Positions 17,417-26,350 of a stretch of DNA of 57,209 bases are shown piece after piece (the stretch's first letter is position 1; every line of letters begins with the position of its first letter). The stretch lies in contig PGXU01000017.1 in assembly GCA_002839335.1 (NCBI GenBank), positions 1-57,209 on the forward strand. Direction: 5' to 3'. This DNA is from Spirochaetae bacterium HGW-Spirochaetae-4 (GTDB lineage: Bacteria > Spirochaetota > Spirochaetia > Sphaerochaetales > Sphaerochaetaceae). The notes under the pieces were generated by a model. The model worked only from the letters and a program-made list of their open reading frames with translations, was not told the DNA's origin and ran no database searches. The position numbers were made by a program, and so were the translations under genes.

Positions 17417-17664
17417 TGCCTATCTATGAATATGAATGTGATTCCTGCGACCACCACTTTGAAGTGGAGCAAAGCATGCGTGACAATCCGTTGACGGAAT
17501 GCCCCGAGTGTTCGGGTCACATACGACGAGTGTTCGGCTTGAGCTCCGTAATTTTCAAAGGCAGTGGCTTCTACTGTACCGATACCAAGAAATCGGGTGG
17601 GAACAAGGAAGCGCCAAGCGCAGCCTGCGCGACCTGTCCGGCCGCGACAGGCTCGTCCTCATAG
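17416..17664 (+). CDS. FmdB-family zinc-ribbon protein
   Basis: An 82-residue protein of the FmdB/CxxC regulatory type: MPIYEYECDSCDHHFEV with CDSC, then CPECSG, forming a zinc ribbon. The family's function is poorly defined. An unusual cysteine-containing tail (ACATCPAATGSSS) follows a Gly/Ser stretch. The ATG overlaps the lipoprotein stop by one base. The 3' end overlaps the convergent thiI gene by 6 bp. Confidence 0.85.
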   Translation: MPIYEYECDSCDHHFEVEQSMRDNPLTECPECSGHIRRVFGLSSVIFKGSGFYCTDTKKSGGNKEAPSAACATCPAATGSSS

Positions 17665-18825
17665 GGCAAAGACCTCGGCAGCCTCGACCGCCTGGTCCAA
17701 CAACGCCTCGATTCCCATACTGTCGTACACCTCGGTGAGTTTTTCCTTCTCCGGTCGGACCAACGGATGCTTGGGACTGAAAATCGTGCAACAATCCTCG
17801 TAGGGAAGAATCGAAGTCTCGTACGTTCCGATCATCCTGCTGGTGACTACGATTTCTCCCTTGTCCATGCCGACCAGCGGTCTGAATACCGGAAGGTCTG
17901 ACATGCTGTTGGTGAAGGCAAGGCTTTCCAGGGTCTGTGAAGCTACTTGGCTGAGCGACTCGCCGGTTACTATCGCCAGACAATTACGCTTTTTCGCCAA
18001 TGCATTGGCGATACGCATCATACAAGCACGCATGAGCAGGGTATTCTCCTCCTCATGACTGTGGGTCTTGATATGGAGCTGGACATCGGTGAAGGGAACA
18101 ACGTGCAACGTTATGCCGCTGCAGTAGGGGCTCAGGATCTTGGCCAGCGAGATGACCTTTTCCTTCGCCTCGTCCGATGTGTAGGGGTAGGCATGGAAAT
18201 AGACCGCTTCCTGCCGTAGCCCACGTTTGGCCATGCGGTAGGCGGCGACTGGACTGTCGATTCCTCCGGAAAGCATGAGCATCCCTCGACCTGCCGTGCC
18301 CACCGGCAATCCTCCGGGACCCGGTTCCGGCGATGCGTACAAATAGGCGTGGTCACGGATCTCGACATGGAGAATTCGGTCGGGTTGCCTCACATTCACT
18401 TTCAACTGCGGGTTGGCCGTGAGTATCTCATATCCCAATTGGCCGGAGATATCATACGATTGCATCGGGAACTTCTTATCTGCACGGACTGTCTCCACCT
18501 TGAATGTCTGCACACCATCCAGGAAGGACGGTCGCGATGTCAACGTGGCCGCGGCTTTGCTGACGGCCTCCATGTTCTTGGCACATTTCAGCGCCTTCGA
18601 GAATCCGACGACCCCGAACGATGTGGAGATCGCAAGCCTGACCAGTTCTTCAGGAGCTTCGGCATCCACTTCGATAAACAACCGTCCCTTCTGTTTGGTG
18701 AAGCGGCTGCGGTACGGACGCAACTTGTATTTTATATTGTCCTTGAGCTTACGTTCGAAAAAATCGCGATTCTGGCCTTTGAGTGATATCTCACCCAATC
18801 TCACCAGATATAAAGTCATCTCCAT
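17659..18825 (-). CDS. thiI: tRNA 4-thiouridine synthetase ThiI
   Basis: A 388-residue protein that adenylates U8 of tRNA and inserts sulfur; family members also serve thiazole synthesis. An N-terminal ferredoxin-like and THUMP domain is followed by a PP-loop SGGIDSPVA near 188 and the AANH core, ending with the CCTIFSPKHP cysteine segment. There is no C-terminal rhodanese domain, so sulfur relay must use another protein. The cysteine desulfurase gene abuts directly upstream with no gap, a fitting sulfur donor. Confidence 0.93.
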   Translation of the reverse strand: MEMTLYLVRLGEISLKGQNRDFFERKLKDNIKYKLRPYRSRFTKQKGRLFIEVDAEAPEELVRLAISTSFGVVGFSKALKCAKNMEAVSKAAATLTSRPSFLDGVQTFKVETVRADKKFPMQSYDISGQLGYEILTANPQLKVNVRQPDRILHVEIRDHAYLYASPEPGPGGLPVGTAGRGMLMLSGGIDSPVAAYRMAKRGLRQEAVYFHAYPYTSDEAKEKVISLAKILSPYCSGITLHVVPFTDVQLHIKTHSHEEENTLLMRACMMRIANALAKKRNCLAIVTGESLSQVASQTLESLAFTNSMSDLPVFRPLVGMDKGEIVVTSRMIGTYETSILPYEDCCTIFSPKHPLVRPEKEKLTEVYDSMGIEALLDQAVEAAEVFAL

Positions 18826-19998
18826 CTATCGTCTCCTTGTCAACCTTCCCATGGTTTGGGATTCTTTTCCAATAGTCTGTGCCAGCGTCCTGATCTCATC
18901 CTCGGTGGTATCGTGGCCGAAGGATACCCTGATCGCCGAAGAGGCTTTGTCTGGCGAGACTTGGCATGCCGCCAAGAGTGTCTCGCCTTTCTTCGGGGTA
19001 TTGTTCGAACATGCCGATCCGCTGGAAACGCAGAACCCCTTGTCGAACAGGATGCGGGTAAACACTTCGGAAGGTATTCCTTCCACCGTGATCGTGCATA
19101 TGTTCGGTACAATCTCTCCCGGTCCATCGGAAGGGGGACTGAGAAGGGAAATGGTACCGAATCGGGCCAGTTCCTGTTCGAACACCCGCCTCAGATTGTT
19201 CGCATGGGCAAGACGGTCGTCCAGATTGGAGAGGGTGTCCTCCAATGCCGCATTCATGGCAGCGATCGCCGCGACATGTTCCGTTCCCGCACGCAGGCCC
19301 AGTTCCTGTCCGCCTCCACGCGAAAGCGGCTGGAGTGTTTCGCCGCGTTGGTACAGTATGCCGGTACCACGGGGACCTTGGAACTTGTGGGCACTGAACG
19401 AAGCCGAATCGATATCGAGCGACGATACGTCCACCTGCATTTTTCCGATTCCCTGCACCGCATCGCAGTGGAAGTGGATGGGCCTGCCGGTTGTCGCCTG
19501 GAATGTGCGTATCGAGTGGGCGATCCCCTTGATATCCTGCACGGTCCCCAGGACATTGTTCACCAGCATGACACAGACCATATTGGTATTTTCGGTTAGT
19601 TTCTCGGCGATATCACCAGGAGTCACATACCCGCCGGGAGCAGGGACGAACACGACATCGAACCCCTTGGATTCGAACAGGTGCCGGTATTGCAGGATCG
19701 AATCGTGCTCGATCGCACTGATGATTATCCTACCGGGTGTTCGACGCCACAACAGGGAATTGCAAACGATGGCATTGCTTTCGGTCGCGCCACCGGTGTA
19801 TACGATTTGTCTTGCCGATGCACCCAGCAAACGGGCAGTCTTGTTACGTTCCTGTTGCAAGAACCGCGCGGCATCCTTTCCATCCTTGTGCAAGGAGGAC
19901 GGATTGCCCCTATATGTTTTAGCCGTCTCGACATAGATATCGAGTGACCTGTCGCTCATGGGAGAGGTCGCGGCCCAATCGAAGTAGTGTGGAATCAT
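18826..19998 (-). CDS. Cysteine desulfurase (NifS/IscS-like)
   Basis: A 390-residue PLP enzyme turning cysteine into alanine and protein-bound sulfur. The PLP lysine is in SAHKFQGPRGTG, the substrate-binding GATESNA motif is near 70, and the reactive cysteine is in SSGSACSNNTPKKG. Adjacency to thiI suggests it feeds tRNA thiolation; a role in Fe-S assembly cannot be excluded. I chose ATG 19998 (MIPHYFDWAATSPM), where the family starts. No ribosome site precedes it and a weak -10 box lies 6 nt upstream. Confidence 0.9.
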   Translation of the reverse strand: MIPHYFDWAATSPMSDRSLDIYVETAKTYRGNPSSLHKDGKDAARFLQQERNKTARLLGASARQIVYTGGATESNAIVCNSLLWRRTPGRIIISAIEHDSILQYRHLFESKGFDVVFVPAPGGYVTPGDIAEKLTENTNMVCVMLVNNVLGTVQDIKGIAHSIRTFQATTGRPIHFHCDAVQGIGKMQVDVSSLDIDSASFSAHKFQGPRGTGILYQRGETLQPLSRGGGQELGLRAGTEHVAAIAAMNAALEDTLSNLDDRLAHANNLRRVFEQELARFGTISLLSPPSDGPGEIVPNICTITVEGIPSEVFTRILFDKGFCVSSGSACSNNTPKKGETLLAACQVSPDKASSAIRVSFGHDTTEDEIRTLAQTIGKESQTMGRLTRRR

Positions 19999-20004
19999 AG
20001 CTGT

Positions 20005-20033
20005 ATCATGGGCTAAAACGATGCATTTTGCAA
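20005..20033 (-). promoter_or_regulatory. Candidate nifS-thiI promoter, leaderless arrangement
   Basis: On the minus strand TTGCAA (20033-20028), 17 bp, CATGAT (20010-20005), 6 nt before the ATG. Each box matches only 4 of 6, so this is the weakest of the leaderless set. Confidence 0.35.
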
Positions 20034-20042
20034 TAAGGCGAC

Positions 20043-20071
20043 TTGTCGACCACCGCCATTCGGAGTATAAC
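20043..20071 (+). promoter_or_regulatory. aroB promoter, leaderless arrangement
   Basis: TTGTCG (20043-20048), 17 bp, TATAAC (20066-20071), then 5 nt to the ATG. It is back to back with the nifS promoter, about 9 bp apart at the -35 boxes. Confidence 0.55.
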
Positions 20072-20076
20072 AAACT

Positions 20077-21114
20077 ATGCAAAACCTATTCAGTTGTAGC
20101 TTGGGCCAACATGTCACGCAGGTAGTCTCAGTCGATTCGATCGATGAAGTCGTACGGATGCACGCCGATATCGACCGGTCCGTCCTCTGGGTATGCGATA
20201 CCAATACCCGACAATTTTTACCTGCGAACCTGCAGGTTGTGGTGCTCCCCTGTGGAGAAGTCTCCAAGAATTGGACAAGCATAGAGCGAATTGTCTCGGT
20301 TGCCAAGGAACGCGGACTTGCCAGGGACAGCAAGTTCCTGGCTGTCGGGGGTGGGGTGGTCTGTGACATGACAGCGTTCGCCGCGTCCATCTACATGCGC
20401 GGATGTTCCGTAAGCCTCGTGCCCACGACATTGTTGGCCATGGTGGATGCTTCCTTGGGAGGCAAGACCGCGATAGACCTGTTGGGTGCCAAGAACCTGG
20501 TTGGTACGTTCTATCCTGCGAAAGAGGTGTATGTCTGCGCACAGACTCTCGAGACCCTCGGGGATACCGAATTCCGCAATGGACTCGGCGAGGTGCTCAA
20601 ACATGCCGTATTGAGTCCGGACGACTCGTTGGCAACATTCCTTACGGACAATCGGATGTCGATACTGCAACGCAGCACTGGAGTATTGGAACAGATGATC
20701 ATGGCATCGCTTGCCGTAAAACGCCAGTATATCGAGCGGGATCCTACCGAGAAACAGGGAATCCGCGATGCGTTGAACCTGGGGCACACCTTTGCCCATG
20801 CCTTGGAGTCGGTCGGGAACCTCAGCACCTGGTCACATGGCGAGGCGGTCGCGTGGGGCGTAGTCAGGGCATTGCAGGCCGGTGTCGCCGTAGGAACAAC
20901 CCGTACTGATTTTGCCCGACGATACAGCGACCTGTTTACCGAATACGGTTTTGGGATAGATTGGAAAGTCTCCGATGTCCCGGCGTTTCTGGCCGCACTG
21001 GAAAGCGACAAGAAGAAACGTGGATCGAATGTCAGGTTTGTGCTCATGGCAGGCCAAGGCGAGCATATCCTGCGAACCTTGGATGCACAGCTGGTAACCG
21101 AACTTGTTTCCTAA
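20077..21114 (+). CDS. aroB: 3-dehydroquinate synthase
   Basis: A 345-residue NAD- and metal-dependent enzyme making 3-dehydroquinate from DAHP, the second step to chorismate. Motifs include AVGGGVVCDMTAFAAS for NAD, TTLLAMVDASLGGKTAIDL, and the metal ligands in NGLGEVLKH, LGHTFAHALE and SHGEAVAWG. The chorismate mutase AroH is encoded at 51352. ATG 20077 lies 5 nt after a -10 box; a CGGAG sequence is 11 nt upstream, too far to be a good ribosome site. Confidence 0.95.
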   Translation: MQNLFSCSLGQHVTQVVSVDSIDEVVRMHADIDRSVLWVCDTNTRQFLPANLQVVVLPCGEVSKNWTSIERIVSVAKERGLARDSKFLAVGGGVVCDMTAFAASIYMRGCSVSLVPTTLLAMVDASLGGKTAIDLLGAKNLVGTFYPAKEVYVCAQTLETLGDTEFRNGLGEVLKHAVLSPDDSLATFLTDNRMSILQRSTGVLEQMIMASLAVKRQYIERDPTEKQGIRDALNLGHTFAHALESVGNLSTWSHGEAVAWGVVRALQAGVAVGTTRTDFARRYSDLFTEYGFGIDWKVSDVPAFLAALESDKKKRGSNVRFVLMAGQGEHILRTLDAQLVTELVS

Positions 21115-21150
21115 CCGGACAAGTCCGGCCATTCTTGGTGCCAAGGGGTA

Positions 21151-23655
21151 TCAGGAATCGAACGATCGGAGCAACTTCTCGAACATTTTCTTGGCCAGAC
21201 GCAATTCTTGCGGATAGGTCTTCCCGTCGATCTCGTCGACCAGCTGTCCGAGTGCGTACAAGGATGAGTCCAGTGCCTCGAAACAATTCCTGGTGCTGCT
21301 GAAGCGGTAGGTGCCGGTGCTGTGGGTATCCAGTTGCACGAATCCCAGCTGGTGCGTTTTCTTCTTTATCCTGCTGAAGGCCAGTATCCATTCGAGGTTG
21401 TCGATCAACAGTCGTGGTTGGTCGGCCGTGAAAGTTCCTGCCGGTGGATTCTCTAGGATTCCCTTCTCTGGAGCCAATTTCCCATTCAACTCCAGGATCG
21501 AGAACAACTTGTCTCCGAAATGGATGAAATGGCCCTGGAATTCGACTGCCGCAGGTATGTTCTTCACTCGTCTAGCGGCTCCGGCATGCGCGGAGGCAAG
21601 GAATGGAAGGTCTGCCAAAGGTATCACCACGACCTTCCTGTTTCCCTTGGGAACATTGATGAGCTTGTAGTCGCGTGCATAGAGTGTGAAGAACTCGCCA
21701 TCCTGTTTCGGTGTGCGTTCTTCCCTGCGTTCGATCCGTTCCTTCTTCTCAGTCTTCGCATCAGGACCGCGCATGCCCATAAGCCGTTGTCTCAGGTCAC
21801 CGGAGATGATATCCAACCATTCCTTCTTGAGCGGAGAAACGGTACGTGCGTACATCCTGCTGGTCTGGACAATTTCCCCCGCCAAAAGGAACTGGGGCAA
21901 ATCCTTGAACCATGCCGATCCGGGATGGATGAATATCTGGTCGGTGGTAAGGGATTTGTACATGTTCCTGTTCGCCTTGATGCATACGAACTGCAACAGT
22001 CCGGAGGCGAGGCAGCACATGTAGTCCTTCATGGTCCCCCCGCTGGAGATGGGAAAGCCCATTTCGGAAACTATCTGCGACAATTGCTCGGTCACATGGT
22101 GGATCTCGGCCATCGAGGGATAATCGAGATATTTCTTCTTGCAGTATGCCTCCCGTGCCTCGTTCGAGGGGAGGCTGCGGATATGCCGGTAGATGGTGAG
22201 GTACGAGACGAAATCCCCTTCCTCGGAATTGAACGACTGGTGGGCCTTGCGGGCCTCGTCCTCCAAACCCGGAGGGAGTATGAACGGAGTCTTGGATGAG
22301 AGGAAGGCCACTGCGATTATGACCTCTTCAAGCACCGAAGGATAGCGCAGCATGGCTTCGACTATCACCCGCGCATGGCGGGGTAGCAACGGGAACCGCA
22401 CCATGTGTTCTCCGATCGTGGTGAGGCGTCGCTCGGAGTCGATCGCCCCGATGAATTTCAATGTCTGTTCCGCACTTGCGATCGCACTCGCCTTGGGACG
22501 TGTGATGAAAGGGAAGTGCTCATAGTCGTAGATATCCAATTCACTCATTCTCAAAACGACTTCCGAAAGGTCGGTCCGCAGTATCTCTTCAAGTCCAAAT
22601 TGTTGCCGGGTCGTGAAATCTCCCTTCTGGTACAGGCGGACACAGACTCCGGGAGCTGTCCGGCCGGCTCTACCCGCGCGTTGTTCGCAGGAGCTGCGGC
22701 TAACCGGAAGACTGATCAACGAAGAGGTGAAATTCTTCTGGTTATAGTAGTTTGTCTTGGCGATGCCAGAGTCGATGACGGTGGTGATCTTGTCGATGGT
22801 AACACTTGTCTCCGCTATGTTGGTCGCGACGACGATCTTGGTCTTTCCAGCGGGGGTCGGTATGAATACCAGCTCCTGTTCCTCCTTGGACAATCTGCCG
22901 AACAATGGCATGACCAGGAGTTTCTTGCTGAATGGGGCCTGCTGGAGATGCTGCATGCAGGTCTTGATATCGAATTCTCCGGGAAGGAATACGAGCATAT
23001 CACCACTCGATTCCTGCATACGCTTGCCGACGACCGCGACAATCGTCTCGAATATCTCGTTGCGGTCCTGCTGGTTCTTCAGTGGCCGGTAGACGATATC
23101 GACCGGATGGATGCGTGCATCGATGCTGATGATCGGAGCTTGGTCGAAGTAATCGCTGAAAATCTTGGTGTTGATGGTCGCCGATGAGACGATAACCTTG
23201 AAATCGGGTCTTTGTTCCAACACATGCTTGAGTAGTCCGAGGACAAAGTCGATGTTCAGGCTGCGTTCGTGGGCTTCGTCGACAAGCATGACCGAATAGG
23301 CTGAAAGCAACGGATCGGCCTTCAGTTCCATCAGGAGAATGCCGTCGGTCATCACCTTGATCCGCGTGGACCGGTCGGTGGTATCGCTGAAACGCATCTT
23401 GTATCCGACATATCCCGGTTCGGCGTCGAGCTGTCGGGTTATGAATTCCGATACCGACAGTGTGGCGATACGTCTTGGTTGGGTAACGCCGACCACTCTC
23501 TCGGAGGTGTAGCCGGCTTCATGCAGTATAAGGGGTATCTGGGTGGTCTTTCCCGAACCGGTCGGGCTTTCGACGATGATGACTTGGTTTTTTCCAAGCG
23601 CATCCAGAATTTCCTGCCGGTGTTGATACACCGGAAGATGTGTCATGGTGAACAC
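21151..23655 (-). CDS. hrpA: HrpA-type DEAH-box RNA helicase
   Basis: An 834-residue superfamily 2 helicase. Motif I is SPTGSGKTTQIP, motif II VDEAHERSLNIDF (DEAH), motif III SAT, and motif VI EQRAGRAGRTAPG; helicase-associated and OB-like domains follow. The ERSLNIDF context is that of HrpA, but the length is well under the roughly 1300 residues of E. coli HrpA, so a shorter clade is likely. The start is GTG 23655, with AAGGA seven bases upstream, overlapping the hisS stop by one base. A role in mRNA processing or ribosome rescue is family inference. Confidence 0.88.
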   Translation of the reverse strand: MFTMTHLPVYQHRQEILDALGKNQVIIVESPTGSGKTTQIPLILHEAGYTSERVVGVTQPRRIATLSVSEFITRQLDAEPGYVGYKMRFSDTTDRSTRIKVMTDGILLMELKADPLLSAYSVMLVDEAHERSLNIDFVLGLLKHVLEQRPDFKVIVSSATINTKIFSDYFDQAPIISIDARIHPVDIVYRPLKNQQDRNEIFETIVAVVGKRMQESSGDMLVFLPGEFDIKTCMQHLQQAPFSKKLLVMPLFGRLSKEEQELVFIPTPAGKTKIVVATNIAETSVTIDKITTVIDSGIAKTNYYNQKNFTSSLISLPVSRSSCEQRAGRAGRTAPGVCVRLYQKGDFTTRQQFGLEEILRTDLSEVVLRMSELDIYDYEHFPFITRPKASAIASAEQTLKFIGAIDSERRLTTIGEHMVRFPLLPRHARVIVEAMLRYPSVLEEVIIAVAFLSSKTPFILPPGLEDEARKAHQSFNSEEGDFVSYLTIYRHIRSLPSNEAREAYCKKKYLDYPSMAEIHHVTEQLSQIVSEMGFPISSGGTMKDYMCCLASGLLQFVCIKANRNMYKSLTTDQIFIHPGSAWFKDLPQFLLAGEIVQTSRMYARTVSPLKKEWLDIISGDLRQRLMGMRGPDAKTEKKERIERREERTPKQDGEFFTLYARDYKLINVPKGNRKVVVIPLADLPFLASAHAGAARRVKNIPAAVEFQGHFIHFGDKLFSILELNGKLAPEKGILENPPAGTFTADQPRLLIDNLEWILAFSRIKKKTHQLGFVQLDTHSTGTYRFSSTRNCFEALDSSLYALGQLVDEIDGKTYPQELRLAKKMFEKLLRSFDS

Positions 23656-24962
23656 TATCGGTTCCTTTCAATGTTCTCCACTACCTGGGAAAGTGTAAGA
23701 GCTGGCATGTCGTTGCGTGTTGCCAGATGTCGCAACGTACATGTTCCACGCAACACGTCTTCTTCGTTGAAGAGAATGGCGTAGGGAATACGGTTCTGCT
23801 CGGCGTACTTGAACTGCGCAACTTGCTTCTTGTCGGCAAGGTACACGTCGCAGCGGACACCGGATTCGCGTAATTGTGCGGCAAAGCGATGGTAGTGGTA
23901 ACGATGGTTTTCGTTTTGATTCAGAATGATGACATCGCTGCTTGCGACATCCTGTATGAGGGGGCTGTCCAACTCTTCCAAAGCCGCAAGCAAGCGGTCC
24001 AATCCAATGGATGAGCCGACACCCGGCAAATGTTCTTTCGTATAGAGGGAAGCGAGATCATTGTATCTTCCTCCCGAACAGATGGAACCGATTTCAGGCA
24101 AGTCATCGAGGAACGTCTCGTAGACGACCCCAGTATAATAATCGAGTCCGCGCGTGATCGACGGGTCGATCGAGAATCTCCCGGCAATCCCCAACTGCCC
24201 AAGCGTGGAGAAGATTGTCCGCATCCTTTGCGTGTGTTCCTGCTCGTCCCCAGCCAGTGCCGATAGGACCGACAGTGTCTCGAGGGGATCATCCGAAGAT
24301 TCGGCATTGATATAGGAAAGTATCGCCGATGCAGCTGTTGGGGATTTGGTGATTTCCTGCAGTTGGGACTCCACCTCGGCGGCACCTATCTTGCGCAACT
24401 TGTCGACGGTCCGGAGGATCTCGACCGACTGCTGCAGACAACCGATATGCGATAGGAAGGCATTGAACAATCCCCTATGGGCAACCCGGATGGAGAATCT
24501 GTGCAACCCCAAGGAAGAGAGCGCGCTGTGCATCATGGTGAGGATCTCGACATCGGCATAGGCGCTGTCAATTCCCACGATATCGAAATCGCATTGGAAG
24601 AATTCGCGGAACCGACCTTTCTGCGGATTCTCTCCCCGCCACACCTTGGCGATGTGGAACCGCTTGAAGGGCAGGGCCAACTCGTTCAGGTGTCCCGCCA
24701 TGAAGCGTGCGAAGGGAACGGTGAGGTCGAAACGGAGCGCGACGTCCCTTCCTCCGTTGTCGGCGAAGTGGAAGATCTGCTTGTCCGTTTCCCCGCCGCC
24801 CTTGCCGAGCAGAACTTCCGTATATTCGAGCACAGGAGTGTCGATGGGAACGAACCCATGGAGGGAGAAATCCCTTTCCAATGTAGATATTACCTGTTTT
24901 TTGATGATTTCTTGTGAAGGGACTGAATCCCTGAAGCCTTTGAGTACTTTAGGTTGAATCAT
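23655..24962 (-). CDS. hisS: Histidyl-tRNA synthetase
   Basis: A 435-residue class II synthetase. It begins MIQPKVLKGFRDSVPSQ, with motif 2 around ALRFDLTVPFARF and KVWRGENPQKGRFREFFQCD, the histidine motif RGLDYYTG, and motif 3 SIGLDRLLAALEEL. A C-terminal anticodon-binding domain ends the protein. ATG 24962 is preceded by AGGAG at 9 nt; the reading frame extends upstream without family similarity. It is followed by the helicase with a 1-bp overlap, suggesting one operon. Confidence 0.96.
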   Translation of the reverse strand: MIQPKVLKGFRDSVPSQEIIKKQVISTLERDFSLHGFVPIDTPVLEYTEVLLGKGGGETDKQIFHFADNGGRDVALRFDLTVPFARFMAGHLNELALPFKRFHIAKVWRGENPQKGRFREFFQCDFDIVGIDSAYADVEILTMMHSALSSLGLHRFSIRVAHRGLFNAFLSHIGCLQQSVEILRTVDKLRKIGAAEVESQLQEITKSPTAASAILSYINAESSDDPLETLSVLSALAGDEQEHTQRMRTIFSTLGQLGIAGRFSIDPSITRGLDYYTGVVYETFLDDLPEIGSICSGGRYNDLASLYTKEHLPGVGSSIGLDRLLAALEELDSPLIQDVASSDVIILNQNENHRYHYHRFAAQLRESGVRCDVYLADKKQVAQFKYAEQNRIPYAILFNEEDVLRGTCTLRHLATRNDMPALTLSQVVENIERNR

Positions 24963-25060
24963 GCGAAACAGCTCCTGTTGCATTTTTGGATGAGATGGTA
25001 TACACAATGTAGTGTAAACAAATCCCCGGGAAACTGCAATAAGCCGGATGGTGTGCACTG

Positions 25061-26350
25061 ATGCTGAAACGTTATAAGAAAGATCACGATGGGTCGAATG
25101 TGCCGGTGGCCGATATCTATTTTGCCAAGGAACATGGGATCGACTCCCGAAATATCGACCTCGACGCTGTGTGGGCTGTCCGTAAATTGAAACAGTCCGG
25201 AGCCGAGGCATATGTAGTCGGTGGAGCCGTCCGGGACCTGCTGTTGGGCCGGAAACCGAAGGACTTCGATATCTCCACATCCGCATCCCCCCGTCAGGTC
25301 CAGAAGATTTTCTGGAATGCCCGGATCATCGGCAAACGGTTCAAGCTGGTCCATCTGGTATTCAAGGACAAGATCCTCGAGGTCTCGACGTTCCGTTCCG
25401 GCGAGGACGGAATCGAGGAAGGGTCCTCCATCTATGGAAATGTGGAGCAGGATGCCAAACGGCGTGATTTTACCATCAACTCGCTCTATTATGACCCTAC
25501 CGATGGACAATTGCTCGATTTCAACAATGCCATGGCCGATTTCAAGAAGAAGCGGGTCCGTTCGATACTTCCCTTGCCCGCCTCCTTCTCGGAGGACCCG
25601 GTCCGCATGATACGTGCCGTGAAGTATTCGGTTACCACCGGATTTCCCTTGCAGTTCGATGTGAAGCGGGCTATCAAGAAGAGTGCCAACGAACTGGCGC
25701 GTGTTTCCAGCTCCCGACTGACCGAAGAGGTCTCGAAGATTCTCTCCTCCGGTGATTCGGCGAAGATCATCGCCGAGCTGCACCGCTATAAACTGCTGGT
25801 CTACCTATTGCCCTGTGTCAGCGTGTTTTCCCGTCTTCACGAAGTCTACGCATCATTGCAGGTATTGGATGAACAGATTCGGGTACTGAAGGAAACGGAT
25901 GAAGCCGTGGATGAGGGGATGAAGGGGCAGATGCTGGTGGCTTTGGTCAAACCGATCATGAGCGTTTCACCAACGGAACTCACTCCGGAGGAATCGTTCA
26001 AGGAAATCTTCGGGCAGGTCAAGACATTGATCAGTCCGTTGACGCCACCGAATTATGACGTGGAACATGCCGCTGTAATCATACTGGAAGAAGCGGGAAC
26101 AGCAGTTCCGAAAAATTGTCTTCGCGCCAGACGGCCTGTCAGACAACCTGGAAAACCTGGCTTCCGGGCAAAACAACAGAAGCATGGGGAAACTCCAAGA
26201 AAGGGCAAGAAGGTCACGGCGACCGTAGCTGCCGCACCGGTAAAGAGCGGGCCTTCGAGCACCTCCAACAAAAAGCGGAGGAGAAGAAAACCCAAGGCTG
26301 CGACAAACGCTATCCATGTGAAACCGGAATTGCCTGCTACGGACGATTAG
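25061..26350 (+). CDS. pcnB: Poly(A) polymerase PcnB with long basic tail
   Basis: A 429-residue class II nucleotidyltransferase. AYVVGGAVRDLLLGRKPKDF with the DFD acidic pair, GKRFKLVHLVFKDKILEVST and RRDFTINSLYYDP are the PcnB pattern, distinct from the HD-containing CCA enzyme at 11848. From about residue 355 the protein becomes an RNA-binding-like basic tail (RRPVRQPGKPGFRAKQQKHG, then NKKRRRRKPK). It adds 3' A tails to RNA for decay. It is divergent from hisS and overlaps the convergent P-loop gene by 4 bp. Confidence 0.9.
   Translation: MLKRYKKDHDGSNVPVADIYFAKEHGIDSRNIDLDAVWAVRKLKQSGAEAYVVGGAVRDLLLGRKPKDFDISTSASPRQVQKIFWNARIIGKRFKLVHLVFKDKILEVSTFRSGEDGIEEGSSIYGNVEQDAKRRDFTINSLYYDPTDGQLLDFNNAMADFKKKRVRSILPLPASFSEDPVRMIRAVKYSVTTGFPLQFDVKRAIKKSANELARVSSSRLTEEVSKILSSGDSAKIIAELHRYKLLVYLLPCVSVFSRLHEVYASLQVLDEQIRVLKETDEAVDEGMKGQMLVALVKPIMSVSPTELTPEESFKEIFGQVKTLISPLTPPNYDVEHAAVIILEEAGTAVPKNCLRARRPVRQPGKPGFRAKQQKHGETPRKGKKVTATVAAAPVKSGPSSTSNKKRRRRKPKAATNAIHVKPELPATDD

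Noticed and set aside
21115-21150. Terminator between aroB and the helicase gene
   Set aside because: A CCGGA/TCCGG stem is present, but there is no T run on either strand, so I do not list it.
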